DNA of 64,000 bases from Rubrimonas cliftonensis. Its GTDB lineage: Bacteria; Pseudomonadota; Alphaproteobacteria; Rhodobacterales; Rhodobacteraceae. The stretch is from the NCBI RefSeq assembly GCF_900107585.1, contig NZ_FNQM01000003.1, positions 434,001 to 498,000 of the forward strand, read 5' to 3'. Below the pieces are notes generated by a model. The model worked only from the letters and a program-made list of their open reading frames with translations, searched no databases and was not told the origin of the DNA. Within the stretch, counting starts at the first letter, position 1, and each line of letters begins with the position of its first letter. Positions 16,962-28,028 of the stretch are shown here, in pieces. Both the position numbers and the translations under genes were made by a program.

Positions 16962-17828
16962 TCAGCTATCGACGCTCACATCGCCCCCCGACCCGGCGCC
17001 GGCGGGGTCGAGCGACGCCCAGGTGTCGGGCCCCGCAACGCCGTCGCGGGCCAGCCCCGCCGCCTCCTGCGCGCGGCGCACGGCCGCCTCGGTGCGCGGG
17101 CCGTACACGCCGTCCACCCTGACGTCGTATCCGAGCCGGCGCAGCGCGTGCTGCAGCGCCTCGACCTGCGGCCCGATGGCGCCGGGCCGGAGCAGGGCGC
17201 CGCTGACCGACCGCGCTGCGCGCGCGCCCGTCGTTTCCGGCTCGCGCGACGCCCACCGCGCATAGGCGCGCGCCATCCGGCCGGCGTAGTCGTTGCGGTC
17301 GTGCAGCGGGCCGTTGTAGCCGCGGGCGAACGCGGTCCAGTCGCGCGCCTTCAGCGCCGCCGAAAGGCCGCGGCGCTGGATGAAGCGCAGCATCAGATCC
17401 GTCTGCCCCTTCACGCCGCTGCAGCACTCGGCGGCGAGCGCCTCGGCGCTCTCGTAGTCGAGCCAGCGCGCGTTCTCGCCAAGAACCTGCCCGACGCCCC
17501 AGGAGCACGCGGCGTAAGCCGCCTCCGGGTCGATGCTCTTCGCCCGGTCCAGCAGCGCATAGCGGCCCTGCTGGCTCCGCGGGTTCGCGAACTGCCCCCA
17601 TCGCGGCGAGGCGAGGCCGCTCGCCACGGCGCCGGGCCTGAGCGCCGGCTTCAACTGCCGGTGGAACACATGAAACTCGTAGCGGATCGGCGGCGCCATG
17701 CGCCCGTCGATGTCGAGCAGCGCGGCGCCGCCGCTTTCGACTTCGGCGACGGCGAGCAGCGCGGCGGGATCGAGCCCCCATTCCGCGGCCACGTCGCGCA
17801 TCTCGTTCTCGACCGCCTGCTGAAACAT
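16962..17828 (-). CDS. N-acetylmuramidase with peptidoglycan-binding domain
   Basis: A 288-residue cell-wall hydrolase. Residues ~1-185 match the N-acetylmuramidase (DUF3380-type) lysozyme domain: a likely catalytic Glu in LLAVAEVESGG and the signature segments IRYEFHVFHRQL and YAACSWGVGQVLG. Residues ~210-275 are a PG_binding_1 domain (VEALQHALRRLGYDVRVDGVYGP). There is no signal peptide, as in many phage-type endolysins that rely on a holin, but no holin or other phage gene is nearby, so it is probably a domesticated or autolytic enzyme. A good sigma-70-type promoter lies upstream. Confidence 0.85.
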   Translation of the reverse strand: MFQQAVENEMRDVAAEWGLDPAALLAVAEVESGGAALLDIDGRMAPPIRYEFHVFHRQLKPALRPGAVASGLASPRWGQFANPRSQQGRYALLDRAKSIDPEAAYAACSWGVGQVLGENARWLDYESAEALAAECCSGVKGQTDLMLRFIQRRGLSAALKARDWTAFARGYNGPLHDRNDYAGRMARAYARWASREPETTGARAARSVSGALLRPGAIGPQVEALQHALRRLGYDVRVDGVYGPRTEAAVRRAQEAAGLARDGVAGPDTWASLDPAGAGSGGDVSVDS

Positions 17829-17902
17829 GGCTTCGCCCCTCGGAGCCCGATCTGCCGAGACACTACCCGCATCCGCCTCCGAAAGTGTAAAAATTGCCGA
17901 AA

Positions 17903-17931
17903 TTTATTCAATCATGGCCAGATTTTGACAA
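17903..17931 (-). promoter_or_regulatory. Promoter of the muramidase gene
   Basis: On the minus strand TTGTCA (17931-17926) and AATAAA (17908-17903) are exactly 17 bp apart, in a locally AT-rich stretch unlike the surrounding DNA, about 75 bp before the start codon. Confidence 0.5.
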
Positions 17932-17964
17932 TAGTGGCGGCCCGAGCGAAGCACTGCCGTGGCT

Positions 17965-20385
17965 TCAACCCCGCATTACGCCGCCGGTCGTCTGTTCGAC
18001 GGCGGCGATGATCCGCGCCGAGATCGCCTCGATCTCGGCGTCGGTCATGGTGCGCTCACGCGGTTGAAGCCTGACGGTGATCGCGACGGATTTCCGCCCG
18101 GCGCCGAACTGAGCCTCCGCCGCCGCGCCCGTGAACACGTCGAAAACCTGGGCGTCCGAGATCAGTTTCCTGTCGGTCCCGCGCGCGGCGCGCAGCAGGC
18201 TCGCCGCCTCGACGTCGGCAGCGACGACGAAGGCGAAGTCGCGATCGACCGCCTGCAGGTCCGAAGCATCCAGCGCCGGCCGCGTGGCGAGACGCGCGCG
18301 CGGCGCGGGCGTGCGGTCGAGATAGGCCTCGAACGCGACGACGGCCCCCGAGACCTCCATCGCCTCCGCGACGCGTGGGTGCAGTTCGCCGAACACGGCG
18401 AGGATCTCCCGGCCCTGCTTCAGCGCGCCCGACCGGCCCGGATGGAGCCAGCCCGGCGCCTCGCGCGTGATCTGGAGCCTGTCGGGCGCGACGCCGCAGG
18501 CCGAGAGCGCCGCCTCGGCGTCGGCGCGGGCGTCCCACAGATCGACCTTGCGGCGCTCGCCGGTCCAGCCCCGGGGCGCGGCGAAGCCGGCGCGCAGGCC
18601 CGCCGCCACCGTCTCCTGCTCGCCCGGCTCAGGGCCGGAGAAGGCGGGGCCGGTCTCGAACAAAGCCGCCGCGTCCGCCCCGCGCGCCTGGTTGCGCGCC
18701 GCAGCCGCCAGCAGGCCGGGCAGCGGCGAGGGCCGCATGTGCGACATCGCCGAACTGATCGGGTTGTCGAGCGCCATCTCCGGGCCGCCGCCGCCGAACA
18801 GCGCCGCCTCCGCCTGGGCGACGAACGCGTAGCCGACGCATTCCGAGAGCCCGGCGGCTGCGAGCCGCCGCCGCACCGCCCGCACCCGCCGCAGCGGGTG
18901 GCTCAGGCGCGGCGCGGCGTCGCCGCGCGGCAGCGGCGTCGCCTGCAGCGCCGACAGCGAGGCGACGCGGGCGATCTCCTCCACCAGATCCGCCTCCCCG
19001 CGCACGTCGGGCCGCCAGCTCGGCGGCGCCGCGACGAGTCCCTCGCCGGTCTGCTCGACCTCGAAGCCGAGCGCGCGCAGCGCGTCCGCCTGCCGCTCGG
19101 GCGCCACGTCCATGCCGACGAGCCGGCGCACGCGGTCCGCCCGCAGGGCGTAGCGGCGCGACTGGTCCGGCGGCGAACCCGCCGCGAAGATTTCCGAGGC
19201 CTCGCCGCCGCACATCTCGAGAATCAGCGCCGTGGCGCGCTCGATCCCCTCACGCGCGCTCTCGGGGTCGACGCCGCGCTCGAAGCGGTAGCGCGCGTCG
19301 GAGGATATCTTCAGCCGGCGCCCCGTCGCCGCGGTCAGTACGGGATCGAACCACGCCGCCTCGATCAGCACGTCGGTCGTGGCCTCGTCGCAGCCGGTGC
19401 CCTCGCCGCCCATCACGCCGCCGATGCTGACCGGGCCGCTCTCGTCGGCGATGACGGTGGCGCCTTCGAGGGCGTAGCTCTTGCCGTCGAGCGCCTCCAG
19501 CGTCTCTCCCGCGCGGCCCAGCCGCACCGTCAGCCCGCCCTTCAGCTTGCTTGCGTCGAAGACGTGCAGCGGCCGCGCGCGGTCGAAGGTCAGCAGGTTG
19601 GTCACGTCCACCAGCGCCGAGATCGGCCTCAGCCCGATGGCGCGCAGCTTCTTCTGCAGCCACGCCGGCGACGGGCCGTTGCGCACGCCGCGCACCATGC
19701 GCGCGAGAAACAGCGGGCAGGCGCCGCCGGCGACGTCCTCGGCCAGCGTCACCGCCACCGGGCAGGGATAGCCGCCTGGAACCGGCGGCGTCGCAGGCGT
19801 GACGAGCCGGCCGACGCCGCGCGCCGCCAGATCGCGCGCCACGCCCGAGACGCCCAGCGCGTCGGGCCGGTTCGGCGTGACGGCGATCTCGATGACGGGA
19901 TCGTTCGCACCCACATAGTCGATGTAGCGCGCCCCGAGCGGCGCGTCGGCGGGCAGGTCGATGACGCCGTCATGGTCGTCCGACAGCATCAGCTCGCGCT
20001 CGCTGCACAGCATCCCGTTGGAGGCCTCGCCGCGGATCACGCCGGGCTTCAGGTCGACGCCGGTGCCCGGGATGTGCAGGCCGGGCCGGGCGAAGACGCC
20101 GATGAGCCCGGTGCGCGCGTTCGGCGCGCCGCAGACCACCTGCACCTCCTCCATTCGGCCGCCGGGGCCGTCGGGCCAGGTCTCGACGCGGCAGAGGCGC
20201 AGCTTGTCGGCGTTGGGGTGAGGCAGGGCCTCGATCACGCGCGCGATGGTGAATGCGCCGAGCGTCGCCGCGGGGTCCTCGACGCCCTCCAGCTCCAGCC
20301 CGAGATCGGTCAGCGCGTCGGTGATCTCGCCGAGCGCGGCGTCGGTCTCCAGATGCTCCTTGAGCCAGCCCAGCGTGAATTTCAT
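17965..20385 (-). CDS. pheT: Phenylalanyl-tRNA synthetase beta subunit
   Basis: Beta chain of the (alpha-beta)2 enzyme that charges tRNA-Phe. 806 residues, normal length. Order: N-terminal MKFTLGWLKEHLET, EMAP/tRNA-binding-like domain (about 40-150), B5 domain, B3/4 editing domain with the SALVDVTN segment, and the C-terminal anticodon-binding (FDX-ACB) domain ending in RERTMTDAEIEAISARI. ATG 20385 gives the conserved MKFTLxWL start; an in-frame ATG three codons upstream is less likely. pheS is not adjacent in the window. The gene is divergent from the rplU-rpmA operon. Confidence 0.97.
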   Translation of the reverse strand: MKFTLGWLKEHLETDAALGEITDALTDLGLELEGVEDPAATLGAFTIARVIEALPHPNADKLRLCRVETWPDGPGGRMEEVQVVCGAPNARTGLIGVFARPGLHIPGTGVDLKPGVIRGEASNGMLCSERELMLSDDHDGVIDLPADAPLGARYIDYVGANDPVIEIAVTPNRPDALGVSGVARDLAARGVGRLVTPATPPVPGGYPCPVAVTLAEDVAGGACPLFLARMVRGVRNGPSPAWLQKKLRAIGLRPISALVDVTNLLTFDRARPLHVFDASKLKGGLTVRLGRAGETLEALDGKSYALEGATVIADESGPVSIGGVMGGEGTGCDEATTDVLIEAAWFDPVLTAATGRRLKISSDARYRFERGVDPESAREGIERATALILEMCGGEASEIFAAGSPPDQSRRYALRADRVRRLVGMDVAPERQADALRALGFEVEQTGEGLVAAPPSWRPDVRGEADLVEEIARVASLSALQATPLPRGDAAPRLSHPLRRVRAVRRRLAAAGLSECVGYAFVAQAEAALFGGGGPEMALDNPISSAMSHMRPSPLPGLLAAAARNQARGADAAALFETGPAFSGPEPGEQETVAAGLRAGFAAPRGWTGERRKVDLWDARADAEAALSACGVAPDRLQITREAPGWLHPGRSGALKQGREILAVFGELHPRVAEAMEVSGAVVAFEAYLDRTPAPRARLATRPALDASDLQAVDRDFAFVVAADVEAASLLRAARGTDRKLISDAQVFDVFTGAAAEAQFGAGRKSVAITVRLQPRERTMTDAEIEAISARIIAAVEQTTGGVMRG

Positions 20386-20485
20386 GGCGCGCATCCCGTT
20401 CTGCCGTCCCGCAGGCGCCTCTTAAGCCATCGCGGCGGCCCGCGCCAACAGGGCCGCGGACGCGGCGCGCGGCGGCTCCGGCGCC

Positions 20486-20514
20486 TTGACATGGCGGCCC
20501 CGCGCGAGCATACG
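20486..20514 (+). promoter_or_regulatory. Promoter of the rplU-rpmA operon
   Basis: A perfect -35 TTGACA at 20486-20491 and CATACG at 20509-20514 with a 17-bp spacer. The start of transcription would be near 20521, giving a leader of about 140 nt before rplU. The rest of the leader is GC-rich and able to fold, but I recognise no known leader motif. Confidence 0.6.
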
Positions 20515-20663
20515 ACCCGCTTGTTGAACGGCGCGCTCCGACGCGTCGTCTTTAGGCATCGCTCCGCAAGGGGCGCGCTGTCCGAGGGCCGCTCCACAGG
20601 GGCGGGAAAGTGGGCCTTTGGGCTCCCCCGCAGGGCGCGGATGAACATGGGGATGCGCGCGCG

Positions 20664-21014
20664 ATGTTCGCGGTGATCAAGACTGGCGGCAAGCAATACA
20701 GGGTTGCGGCCGAAGACGTGCTGACGATCGAGAAGCTCGAGGCCGAGGCCGGCGCCGAGGTGCGCTTCGACGAGGTGCTGATGATCGTCGACGGCGAGGC
20801 CGTGACGGTCGGTGCGCCGCGCGTCGACGGCGCCGGCGTGCGTGCCGAGGTGGTCGAGCAGACCAAGGGGCCGAAGGTGATCTCCACCAAGAAGCGCCGC
20901 CGCAAGCACTCCTCCATGACGCGCAAGGGCCATCGCCAGAAGCTGACCCAAGTGCGCATCCTCGAAATCCTTTCCGGCGGCGCAGCTCCCGCCGCGACGA
21001 CTGCGGAGGCCTGA
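20664..21014 (+). CDS. rplU: 50S ribosomal protein L21
   Basis: Large-subunit ribosomal protein that binds 23S rRNA. 116 residues, starting [14 protein letters not shown], with the basic RNA-binding stretch [17 protein letters not shown] near residues 72-93 characteristic of L21. A short alanine-rich tail follows. It is three bases ahead of rpmA, the normal alphaproteobacterial order. ATG 20664 is fixed by homology. Confidence 0.98.
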   Translation: MFAVIKTGGKQYRVAAEDVLTIEKLEAEAGAEVRFDEVLMIVDGEAVTVGAPRVDGAGVRAEVVEQTKGPKVISTKKRRRKHSSMTRKGHRQKLTQVRILEILSGGAAPAATTAEA

Positions 21015-21017
21015 TCC

Positions 21018-21287
21018 ATGGCGCACAAGAAGGCGGGCGGCTCCTCCCGCAACGGGCGCGACAGCGCCGGGCGGCGACTGGGCGTCAAGAAGTTCGGCGG
21101 CGAGGCCGTCATCTCCGGCAACATCATCGTCCGCCAGCGCGGCACCAAGATGTGGCCGGGCCGCAATGTCGGGCTGGGCAAGGATCACACGATCTTCGCC
21201 ACCAGCGACGGCGCGGTGAAGTTCCACAAGGGGATCAAGGGGCGCATGTTCGTGTCCGTGCTCCCGGCGGCCGAGGCCGCCGAGTAG
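21018..21287 (+). CDS. rpmA: 50S ribosomal protein L27
   Basis: Ribosomal protein whose flexible N-terminus reaches the peptidyl transferase centre. 89 residues starting [20 protein letters not shown], which shows no cleavable extension of the Firmicutes type. The core [18 protein letters not shown] is fully conserved. Follows rplU by 3 bp and ends before a strong intrinsic terminator. Confidence 0.98.
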   Translation: MAHKKAGGSSRNGRDSAGRRLGVKKFGGEAVISGNIIVRQRGTKMWPGRNVGLGKDHTIFATSDGAVKFHKGIKGRMFVSVLPAAEAAE

Positions 21288-21322
21288 GCCACACGGGCTG
21301 CGACCCTTCCCCGAGACGCGAG

Positions 21323-21351
21323 GGGGTCGGCCTGCGGGCCGGCCCCTTTTT
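21323..21351 (+). terminator. Intrinsic terminator after rpmA
   Basis: GGGGTCGGCC (21323-21332), loop TGCG, GGCCGGCCCC (21337-21346; one G-U pair) and TTTTT (21347-21351). Classic Rho-independent structure. It lies 16 bp before the acetyltransferase start, so read-through or a separate promoter must supply the downstream genes. Confidence 0.85.
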
Positions 21352-21366
21352 CGTGCGAGACGCGCC

Positions 21367-21894
21367 ATGCGAGACAGGATCGAGACGCCAAGGCTGACGC
21401 TGCGCCGCCTGCGCGGCGACGACGCCGGCGCACTCTCGGCGCTGGCCGACGACGCCGGCGTGGCGCGGATGCTGACGCGGATGCCCCACCCCTGCCCGCC
21501 CGAGGCCACCGCGGCCTACATCAGGGGGTGCGAGGGCGAGCCGTGGGTCTATTGCGTGACCCTGGCGGAGGCGCCGATCGGCGCCGTCGCCGTCGAGGCG
21601 CGGCTCGGCTACTGGATCGGGCGGCCCTACTGGGGCAGGGGCTACGCCTTCGAGGCGGCGAGCGCGCTGGTGGACGCGTGGTTCACGGCGAGCGACACGC
21701 CGCTCGAGACCGGCGTGTTCGCCGATAACCCCGCGTCGCGGCGCATCCTCGCGCGGCTCGGCTTCCGTGAGACCGGGCGCAGGCTGCAGGCGAGCCTCGG
21801 CCGCCCCGAACCCGACGACTACATCACCATGCGGCTCGACGGCGACGACTGGCGCGCCGCGCGCCGCATCGACCGCGCCGAGCAGGAAGAGTAA
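21367..21894 (+). CDS. GNAT-family N-acetyltransferase
   Basis: A 175-residue acetyl-CoA-dependent acetyltransferase of the RimJ/RimL-like type. The start RDRIETPRLTLRRLRGDDA and the acetyl-CoA loop YWIGRPYWGRGYAFEAASAL (about residues 80-99; R/Q-x-x-G-x-G/A pattern) are typical, as is ADNPASRRILARLGF, the segment that recurs in enzymes acting on protein or small-molecule amines. Substrate unknown. Located between rpmA and obgE, a placement seen often in Alphaproteobacteria, 9 bp before obgE. Confidence 0.88.
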   Translation: MRDRIETPRLTLRRLRGDDAGALSALADDAGVARMLTRMPHPCPPEATAAYIRGCEGEPWVYCVTLAEAPIGAVAVEARLGYWIGRPYWGRGYAFEAASALVDAWFTASDTPLETGVFADNPASRRILARLGFRETGRRLQASLGRPEPDDYITMRLDGDDWRAARRIDRAEQEE

Positions 21895-24086
<2,192 letters not shown>

Positions 24087-24103
24087 GGCGGGAGAGGGCT
24101 GGC

Positions 24104-25375
24104 ATGGACGGCGACGCGCACGACATCACCGCGCAGATGCGCTCGATCGGGGCCGCCGCGCGCGACGCGGCGGCGGCGCTCGCCTGCGCCGGCGCCGAGG
24201 CGCGGCGCGGCGCGCTCGAAGCCGCGGCCGACGCCATCGAGGCGCGCGCGCCGGAAATCCTCGCCGCCAACGCGCAAGACATGGCGGCGGCCGAGGCCCG
24301 CGGGCTGACGGCGGCGATGCTGGACCGGCTCAGGCTCGACGAGGCCCGCCTGCGCGGCGTCGCCGAGGGCGTGCGCGCCGTGGCGGCCCAGAGCGACCCC
24401 GTGGGCGAGGTGATCGCCGACTGGACGCGCCCGAACGGCCTGCGCATCCGCCGGGTGCGCCAGCCCATCGGCGTCATCGGCGTGATCTATGAGAGCCGCC
24501 CCAACGTCACGGCCGACGCGGCGGCGCTGTGCCTGAAATCGGGCAACGCCGCGATCCTGCGCGGCGGATCGGAGAGCTTCCACTCCTCCGGCGCCCTGCT
24601 CGACTGCGTCGCCGAAGGGCTCCGGGTCGCGGGCCTGCCCGAAGCCTGCGTTCAGCGCGCACCCACGACCGACCGCGCCGCGGTCGGTGCGATGCTTGGC
24701 GAGATGACCGAGTTCATCGACGTCGTGGTGCCCCGCGGCGGCCGCAGCCTCGTGGAGCGGGTGCAGCGCGAGGCGCGGGTGCCGGTCTTCGCGCATCTGG
24801 AGGGCATCTGCCACGTCTACCTCGACGCCGCGGCGGACCGCGAGAAGGCGCTGCGCGTGACGCTCAACGCCAAGACCCGCCGCACCGGGGTCTGCGGCGC
24901 GGCCGAGTGTCTGCTGATCGACGGCGCCGCGCCAGGCCTCGGCGCCGAAGTCCTCGACGCGTTGATCGACGCCGGCGTTGAAGTCCGTGGTTGCGCGGCG
25001 ACACGCGCGCTGGCGCCGCGCGCTAAGACGGCGGCGGCGGACGACTACGGTCGCGAGTTCCTCGACATGATCATCGCCGCGCGGGTGGTGGACGGCGTCG
25101 AGGGCGCCATCGCTCACATCCGCCGCTACGGGTCCAGCCACACCGAGGCGATCCTGACCGAGGACGACGCAGCGGCGGCGCGATTCTTCGAGAGACTGGA
25201 CAGCGCCATCCTGATGCGAAACGCCTCGACGCAGTTCGCCGACGGCGGCGAGTTCGGCATGGGCGCTGAAATCGGGATAGCGACCGGGAAGCTGCATGCG
25301 AGGGGGCCGGTCGGCGCCGAGCAGCTCACCACGTTCCGGTATCTGGTGGAGGGCGACGGGCTGGTGAGACCGTAG
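24104..25375 (+). CDS. proA: Glutamate-5-semialdehyde dehydrogenase
   Basis: Second enzyme of proline synthesis, reducing glutamyl phosphate with NADPH. 423 residues; the catalytic cysteine is in the segment [11 protein letters not shown] near residue 265, and [20 protein letters not shown] is the family signature. ATG 24104 follows GGGAGAGGGC, a good ribosome-binding site. Forms an operon with proB; the products are known to act as a complex in other bacteria. Confidence 0.96.
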   Translation: MDGDAHDITAQMRSIGAAARDAAAALACAGAEARRGALEAAADAIEARAPEILAANAQDMAAAEARGLTAAMLDRLRLDEARLRGVAEGVRAVAAQSDPVGEVIADWTRPNGLRIRRVRQPIGVIGVIYESRPNVTADAAALCLKSGNAAILRGGSESFHSSGALLDCVAEGLRVAGLPEACVQRAPTTDRAAVGAMLGEMTEFIDVVVPRGGRSLVERVQREARVPVFAHLEGICHVYLDAAADREKALRVTLNAKTRRTGVCGAAECLLIDGAAPGLGAEVLDALIDAGVEVRGCAATRALAPRAKTAAADDYGREFLDMIIAARVVDGVEGAIAHIRRYGSSHTEAILTEDDAAAARFFERLDSAILMRNASTQFADGGEFGMGAEIGIATGKLHARGPVGAEQLTTFRYLVEGDGLVRP

Positions 25376-25439
25376 TCCGGCTGTGTCGGGTCACATCGCG
25401 CGCGTCGAGATCCCGCGCACGTTAAGCAATAGCTGCGAA

Positions 25440-25459
25440 GGGGCCGGCTTACCGGCCCC
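25440..25459. terminator. Hairpin between proA and the convergent DUF882 gene
   Basis: GGGGCCGG-CTTA-CCGGCCCC, a perfect 8-bp stem that contains the stop codon of the minus-strand gene. No long U-tract; it could act in both directions. Confidence 0.4.
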
Positions 25460-26021
25460 AGTCGCGAACGGGTCCGCAGTCGACATGGACGAAATTCGAA
25501 CGCGAATACTTGCCGACGCCTCCGGCGCCGAGAGAGAGAGCCGCGCCGGCAATCTGCCGCACGGACCGATTCTCCATGTGAAGATCGGCCGCCATCCCCT
25601 TCATGTGATAGCTGTCTCTCGCGACGCCACGATACTTTGCCCGCAGCATTCGATTGGTCTGCGGACTGCGATAGCCAGAATAAACCACGAAGGGCTCGGA
25701 ACTATCGAGGCGGGCATGGACCGCGGAGATGATGTCCACGACGTCCGGCGCGATGCGTTTTTTCAGGTCGAGCCGCCAGTCTCGCATGATGTGGTCGACC
25801 TCGGCGAGAACCTCGGGAACGTAGGTTCCCTCGACCCAGTAGATCGCGTTCAGACGCTCGTCCGTCCGCCGATTGACCAGATTGATCAGTCGGATATCGC
25901 CGGCCCCGCGAAGGATGCTCGGTGAAGCGACCGATGCTGACGCAGCCAGACCGCATGCCAGCGTCACGCCAGCCTGCAGGAAGCCGCGCCGCGAGAAGCT
26001 CGCGGTGGGTTTGAATGTCAC
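25449..26021 (-). CDS. MepK-like (DUF882) peptidoglycan endopeptidase
   Basis: Predicted periplasmic zinc peptidase of the M15/DUF882 group, 190 residues, related to E. coli YcbK (MepK), which cuts the mDAP-mDAP bridges made by L,D-transpeptidases. A Tat-type signal, SRRGFLQAGVTLACG, occupies residues 10-25. Zinc-ligand regions SYHMKGMAADLHM and FVHVDCGPVR and the GYRSPQTN loop are intact. GTG start at 26021. It is divergent from an L,D-transpeptidase gene with 288 bp between starts, the same functional pairing seen for mepK and ldtD in enterobacteria. The shared spacer is AT-richer than its surroundings and probably holds both promoters. Confidence 0.87.
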   Translation of the reverse strand: MTFKPTASFSRRGFLQAGVTLACGLAASASVASPSILRGAGDIRLINLVNRRTDERLNAIYWVEGTYVPEVLAEVDHIMRDWRLDLKKRIAPDVVDIISAVHARLDSSEPFVVYSGYRSPQTNRMLRAKYRGVARDSYHMKGMAADLHMENRSVRQIAGAALSLGAGGVGKYSRSNFVHVDCGPVRDWGR

Positions 26022-26309
26022 AGTCTCTCGTCCTCGTTCTATACCCCGGCGCTTTCTTGCGCCGTCGGTATCGACGTTTCTGTATTTTGGTGAACACTGT
26101 CATAATAGCAGTCGGACGCGCAAGTTGCGTTTTGGCAGCATTCGGGGAGGCGCATGTGTCCAATCCGCTACCGCACTGCGGCATGCACGCCGCTGCAAAG
26201 GTGCGGCCAGAATCCCACTGGCGGCGAAAAATCATTGCCTGGGTGACACTTCCGCAATCGCGACTGCGGTCGTCCGGGGCTGAATCGAGATGTTGCGACG
26301 ATCTGTGAT

Positions 26310-27947
26310 ATGGAGGTCACTGTGTTTGCGCTTTCTTACATGCCGCTCAGCGCGGCCCTTGCCGCGGTTTTGCTGGCCCTGACGCCTAACGCCTCGGGCG
26401 CCGAATCACAGGCTGCGGCCGGGGCGTCGAGCCTGGGCGACGAAACGATGATCGCGACGGCCTCGCCGCAGGGCGAGGACGCAACGGGGCCACGCTCCCC
26501 GGCGGAGCCTTACGAGATCGCCTGGTTCGAGCAGGGCCGCGCCGAGGCGCTGCTCGACGCGCTCGCAGCCGCGCATACGCACGCCCTCCCCGTCTCGCGC
26601 TACGCGCCGGATGCGCTGCGCGCCGCCGTGGAGGCCGCGCGCGGGTCGCCGGCCCTGCGCGCCGACGCCTCGGCGCGGCTGACTCGCGCCTATCTCAGCT
26701 ACGCCCGGGACGTGACCTCCGGCGCGCTTGAGCCCTCCCGCGTCGCGCCGCTGATCGAGGTCGAGCCGCCGCGGCCCAATTCGGCGGCGCTGCTGCGCGC
26801 GGCGGCGACGGTGGGCGACCTCCGGGCGCTGCTGGCGAGCCTCGCCCCCCGCGACGCCGAGTACGACGCGCTCAGGGCGGCCTACGCGAAGCTCTCGGAC
26901 AGCATCGGAGAGGCCGACTGGGGCGGCAAGGTCGCCGGCGGCCGCGTCCTGCGCGCCCGAGACGCCGACGCGCGCGTTCCCGCGCTGCGGGACCGGCTCG
27001 CGCGGCTGGGCCATGACGCGGGCCCGAGCCCGGCGCCGAATCGCATGGACGATGCGCTGGCGGAGGCCGTGAAGGCGTTCCAGAGCGAGTACGGCCTGAA
27101 CCGCGACGGCGTCGTGGGCCCGGCCACCCTCGCCGCGCTCAACGCCGGTCCCGCCTTCCGGCTCGGCCAGATCGCAGTGAACCTCGAACGCATCCGCTGG
27201 CTCAACCGCCCCCTCGGCGCGCGGCGCGTGATGGTGAACCTGCCCGACTTCACCGTGACGCTCTTCGACGGCGACCGCATCCTGTTCCGCGAGCGCGTCG
27301 TGATCGGCCGAGACAAGGAGCAGACGCCGGAATTCTCCGACGAGATGGAGCATCTCGTCCTGAACCCGACGTGGTTCGTGCCGCGCAGCATCGCGACGGA
27401 AGACCTGCTCCCGCGCCTCCAGAAGGATCCTACGATCCTTTCGCAGCGCAACATGCATCTCTCCCGGCCAGACGGCGGTCCGCTGCCGCTCGACGCCGCC
27501 AGTCATGACTGGAGCGCCTACTCGCAGGCGAGCTTTCCGTATCGCATCCGCCAGCGGCCGTCCTCCAGCAATGCGCTGGGGCGGGTGAAATTCATGTTCC
27601 CCAATCACAATAACATCTATCTCCATGATACGCCGCAGAAAAACCTTTTTGATCGCGATCGGCGCGCCTACAGCTGGGGCTGTGTGCGCGTGCGCAATCC
27701 GCTGCTGCTGGCAGAACTCCTTCTCGCCCCGCAGATGGACGATCCGAAGGGCTTCATCGATCGGACGCTGGCGCGCGGCGGCGAGAGATACGTGAATCTC
27801 GACGCGCATGTTCCGGTGCACATCACCTACCGCACCGCCTGGGTGGACGAGGCCGGGAAGCTGCAGTTCCGCACAGACGTCTACGGTCGCGACGCGCTGG
27901 CGCTCAAGGCGCTCCGAAGCGCCGGCCTTGAGCTGCCCGAGAGCTGA
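26310..27947 (+). CDS. L,D-transpeptidase, YcbB (LdtD)-like
   Basis: Periplasmic enzyme forming 3-3 cross-links in peptidoglycan. 545 residues: signal peptide (LSAALAAVLLALTP, cleaved around SGAE), an N-terminal scaffold region (about 75-240), a PG_binding_1 domain (about 245-290; KAFQSEYGLNRDGVVGPAT) and a YkuD catalytic domain (about 315-480) with Cys458 in YSWGCVRVRNP and HDTPQKNLF upstream. The order scaffold, PG-binding, YkuD is that of the large YcbB class. ATG 26310 is used. Divergent from a MepK-like hydrolase. Confidence 0.92.
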   Translation: MEVTVFALSYMPLSAALAAVLLALTPNASGAESQAAAGASSLGDETMIATASPQGEDATGPRSPAEPYEIAWFEQGRAEALLDALAAAHTHALPVSRYAPDALRAAVEAARGSPALRADASARLTRAYLSYARDVTSGALEPSRVAPLIEVEPPRPNSAALLRAAATVGDLRALLASLAPRDAEYDALRAAYAKLSDSIGEADWGGKVAGGRVLRARDADARVPALRDRLARLGHDAGPSPAPNRMDDALAEAVKAFQSEYGLNRDGVVGPATLAALNAGPAFRLGQIAVNLERIRWLNRPLGARRVMVNLPDFTVTLFDGDRILFRERVVIGRDKEQTPEFSDEMEHLVLNPTWFVPRSIATEDLLPRLQKDPTILSQRNMHLSRPDGGPLPLDAASHDWSAYSQASFPYRIRQRPSSSNALGRVKFMFPNHNNIYLHDTPQKNLFDRDRRAYSWGCVRVRNPLLLAELLLAPQMDDPKGFIDRTLARGGERYVNLDAHVPVHITYRTAWVDEAGKLQFRTDVYGRDALALKALRSAGLELPES

Positions 27948-28028
27948 GGGCGGCGACGCCTCGCTGTGGCTGGTCAGCGGGGCGTCGGTCGCTCTAGAGT
28001 GCCGGCGAACGCCGCGCCGGAGCCGTCC

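Noticed and set aside
16962-17828. Prophage
   Set aside because: Single endolysin-like gene between housekeeping genes; no integrase, capsid, tail or att repeats.
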